Shown piece by piece: positions 51,120 through 52,246 of a stretch of 52,246 nucleotides of DNA (the stretch's first letter is position 1; each line of letters opens with the position of its first letter). The DNA comes from Spartobacteria bacterium (GTDB lineage: Bacteria > Verrucomicrobiota > Verrucomicrobiia > Chthoniobacterales > UBA10450), in the NCBI GenBank assembly GCA_003169695.1, contig PNAS01000069.1, positions 1 to 52,246 of the forward strand. Reading direction: 5' to 3'. The notes below the pieces were generated by a model, which was not told where the DNA came from, did not search any database, and was given only the letters and a program-made list of their open reading frames with translations. The position numbers were made by a program, and so were the translations under genes.

Positions 51120-52127
51120 TCATAGCCGCGCGGCCAATTCGCAGATGCGTTCCCAATACGTTGCCCACTGATCGGCGTTGCAGAAAAGATTCAAGTTGCG
51201 GTTGTTATTCAAGCGCATTTTGCGAGGGGTGAACTTGAAGCAGTTCATAAATGGCGCCCCTTTTCGCAGTCGGCGGTAGCGGCCCGACAGGTAATCGTTG
51301 GTCATGTGGGGCGCGAATTTCTCAGCGTGCTTAATCCGACGAACGCGGTTGCAGCTGCGCATCCAGCGTCGAGCCGTCCTGAGAATGAGCTGATATTCGT
51401 CGTCCGAAAGTTCCACTTCGACGGGTTTGCCATAGGGGATCTTTTCGCGTCCGACGACGCCCCAATACCGTCCGACCGATTGACCCGGCCGCGTTTGATC
51501 GGTGTCCGAAAGGTAGCCCGCGCAATAACGCATGATCGCCATTTGTGAGCGCATCAACTCCACTGACGTGCCCGCACGCAAGTGCCGCACATCGCCTGAG
51601 CCGACCACTTCATACCAGTTCTCTGCCACCCACGCGCGGAACCGTTGCATCTCCTTCCCCGTGCCGACTGGGACGTTCCAGAAGATCGGGTGAAAGTGAG
51701 GTGCATCGCGCTTTTGAAATTCCAGTTTCCAGTGAAATGCACCATTTGGGAAATAATAGACGAACCGCTTGCCGAATTTGGCGAGGTGGGCTTTGAACTC
51801 GCGGTAGTCCCACGGAAATGCCGCTGGGTATGTGAGCGTCGCGAAAAGGGCTTTGCCTGCTTTGTTCTGATTCACTCGCGCCAGGTCAAGCCGCATTCGT
51901 TGTCGAGCTTTGGCTGAGAACTCCCTGATTTTGCCCCGAGGCGGCACTTTCGAAGAGGTCTTGTCAAATTGCGGATCACTTTGCTTCAACTGATGCAACG
52001 AACTCCCCGTATGGCAGAGAAGGGTGTTTCGTCGAATATGGCGCTTAGACAAGCCCGGGGCCGCAGCCGGCGCTTGCGCGCCGGCAAACGGCCGGAGGGT
52101 ATAAACGCGGGATTCCGTGGCCCTCAC
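51120..52127 (-). CDS. rep: HUH-type rolling-circle replication initiator (Rep)
   Basis: A 335-residue endonuclease-like Rep. Motif 1 is GKALFATLTYPAAF (about 91-104), motif 2 is APHFHPIFWNV with His144-x-His146, and motif 3 has two Tyr four apart, RYCAGYLSD (Tyr201 and Tyr205), as in G2P/phiX-A-like Reps. This predicts nicking of one DNA strand and covalent attachment, so the excised element may replicate as a circle through single-stranded DNA. It is the outermost gene at the right end and is transcribed away from the repeat. Confidence 0.85.
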   Translation of the reverse strand: MRATESRVYTLRPFAGAQAPAAAPGLSKRHIRRNTLLCHTGSSLHQLKQSDPQFDKTSSKVPPRGKIREFSAKARQRMRLDLARVNQNKAGKALFATLTYPAAFPWDYREFKAHLAKFGKRFVYYFPNGAFHWKLEFQKRDAPHFHPIFWNVPVGTGKEMQRFRAWVAENWYEVVGSGDVRHLRAGTSVELMRSQMAIMRYCAGYLSDTDQTRPGQSVGRYWGVVGREKIPYGKPVEVELSDDEYQLILRTARRWMRSCNRVRRIKHAEKFAPHMTNDYLSGRYRRLRKGAPFMNCFKFTPRKMRLNNNRNLNLFCNADQWATYWERICELAARL

Positions 52128-52150
52128 GGACAGCTCCCTCTAGGGGCGAA

Positions 52151-52174
52151 GTGTGACAGCTGCTGTGTGACAGC
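52151..52174. promoter_or_regulatory. Paired GTGTGACA sites, right end (candidate integrase arm sites)
   Basis: GTGTGACAGC occurs at 52151-52160 and 52165-52174 with the same 14-base period and orientation as the pair at 47136-47157. The sites end 30 bases before the right tRNA repeat. They also lie just upstream of rep, so they may double as part of the rep promoter or origin. Confidence 0.6.
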
Positions 52175-52204
52175 CGCCGCCGATTCGCGCGCATTTCTAT
52201 AGGG

Positions 52205-52246
52205 TGGGTTGGGCGGGACTTGAACCCGCAACCAACGCCTTAAAAG
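52205..52246 (-). tRNA. tRNA-Lys (anticodon TTT), 3' half; gene runs off the window
   Basis: The minus strand carries the anticodon loop CTTTTAA, stem GGCGT, variable loop, T-arm GCGGGTTCAAGTCCCGC, acceptor strand CCAACCC and discriminator A at 52205. The 5' half would lie to the right of 52246, beyond the window, so completeness is inferred. It is the expected intact target gene, since the element lies on the 3' side. Confidence 0.75.

Larger units (their letters stand above)
47012..52204. mobile_element. Integrative element in tRNA-Lys, with HUH Rep and HEPN cargo
   Basis: A discrete 5.2 kb block bounded by 42-base identical repeats (47012-47053 and 52205-52246), both equal to the 3' half of a tRNA-Lys gene on the minus strand. 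It carries a tyrosine integrase at the left end, paired GTGTGACA sites at both ends, an excisionase-like protein, a helix-turn-helix protein, two small membrane proteins, a HEPN-domain protein and an HUH replication initiator. All genes except int are on the minus strand. Base composition is visibly more AT-rich around 49.1-50.9 kb than outside. There are no capsid, Zot, portal or conjugation genes, so it is not a complete phage or ICE. Confidence 0.88.

Noticed and set aside
47168..52127. Inovirus or microvirus prophage
   Set aside because: An HUH Rep and an integrase are present, but no capsid, coat, Zot-like or pilot gene can be recognised.
1..52246. CRISPR array
   Set aside because: No run of regularly spaced 20-40 base repeats was seen; the only short-period repeats are protein-level (32 residues) and the paired att-arm sites.

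Overview
The window reads as one chromosomal stretch (or contig) of a Gram-negative bacterium, most likely of the phylum Verrucomicrobiota, possibly the Chthoniobacterales/Spartobacteria side. This is inference from gene content: MqnD-type menaquinone synthesis, a lexA-imuA-imuB-dnaE2 mutasome with TGTTC-N4-GAACA-like LexA boxes, GlgE, a bacterial serpin, an ExbB/ExbD/TPR cassette and LPS-transport permeases. Genes are dense and GC-rich, no gene-free gap reaches 300 bases, and there are no rRNA genes or CRISPR arrays.

Layout. 0-5 kb: an edge-truncated sugar aminotransferase, a 58-residue membrane peptide, mqnD, an orphan parB, an M28 peptidase and a parvulin. 5-11 kb: a dehydrogenase with a long acidic tail, ygfZ, a MalK-like ABC ATPase that has lost its Walker A lysine, a winged-helix regulator and glgE, with two palindromes in the gaps. 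11-15 kb: ExbB, ExbD and an 840-residue TPR protein. 15-30 kb: aquaporin, then a DNA-repair and Fe-S region (imuB N-half, imuA, lexA, hscB, iscA, dusB, a conserved gene and an LptF/G permease, all on the minus strand; a DinG-type helicase and a frameshifted 32-residue-repeat protein on the plus strand), then the imuB C-half and dnaE2 on the plus strand. 30-47 kb: housekeeping and envelope genes (fmdB, gnd, moaE, pgsA, tRNA-Gly, DUF4412, maf, DUF2127, VOC, a frameshifted MBL hydrolase, a class III nucleotide cyclase, DUF3052, an HlyD/ABC-2 exporter, an alpha/beta hydrolase, an SPFH protein, a serpin, a methyltransferase). 47-52 kb: a roughly 5.2 kb integrated element in a tRNA-Lys gene.

Two things stand out. 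First, ImuB is cut in two. Its N-terminal half (minus strand, beside imuA and lexA) and its C-terminal half (plus strand, beside dnaE2) lie 9.3 kb apart, and re-inverting the stretch from about 15.88 to 25.69 kb would restore a co-directional lexA-imuA-imuB-dnaE2 operon. The inversion has put imuB-C and dnaE2 10 bases behind a gene with its own candidate LexA box. Second, the element between 47012 and 52246 has 42-base tRNA-Lys-derived direct repeats, paired GTGTGACA integrase-arm-like sites at both ends, a tyrosine integrase, an excisionase-like protein, an HUH replication initiator, and unfamiliar cargo: a HEPN-domain protein fused to a beta-rich Ig-like region plus two small membrane proteins. 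This cargo looks like a candidate defence or maintenance module.

A dispersed palindromic repeat family (ends GTAGGGCG/CGCCCTAC) occurs at 15083, 26701 and 39361. Two genes carry apparent single-base insertions (near 24673 and 36090), which may be real mutations or sequencing errors.
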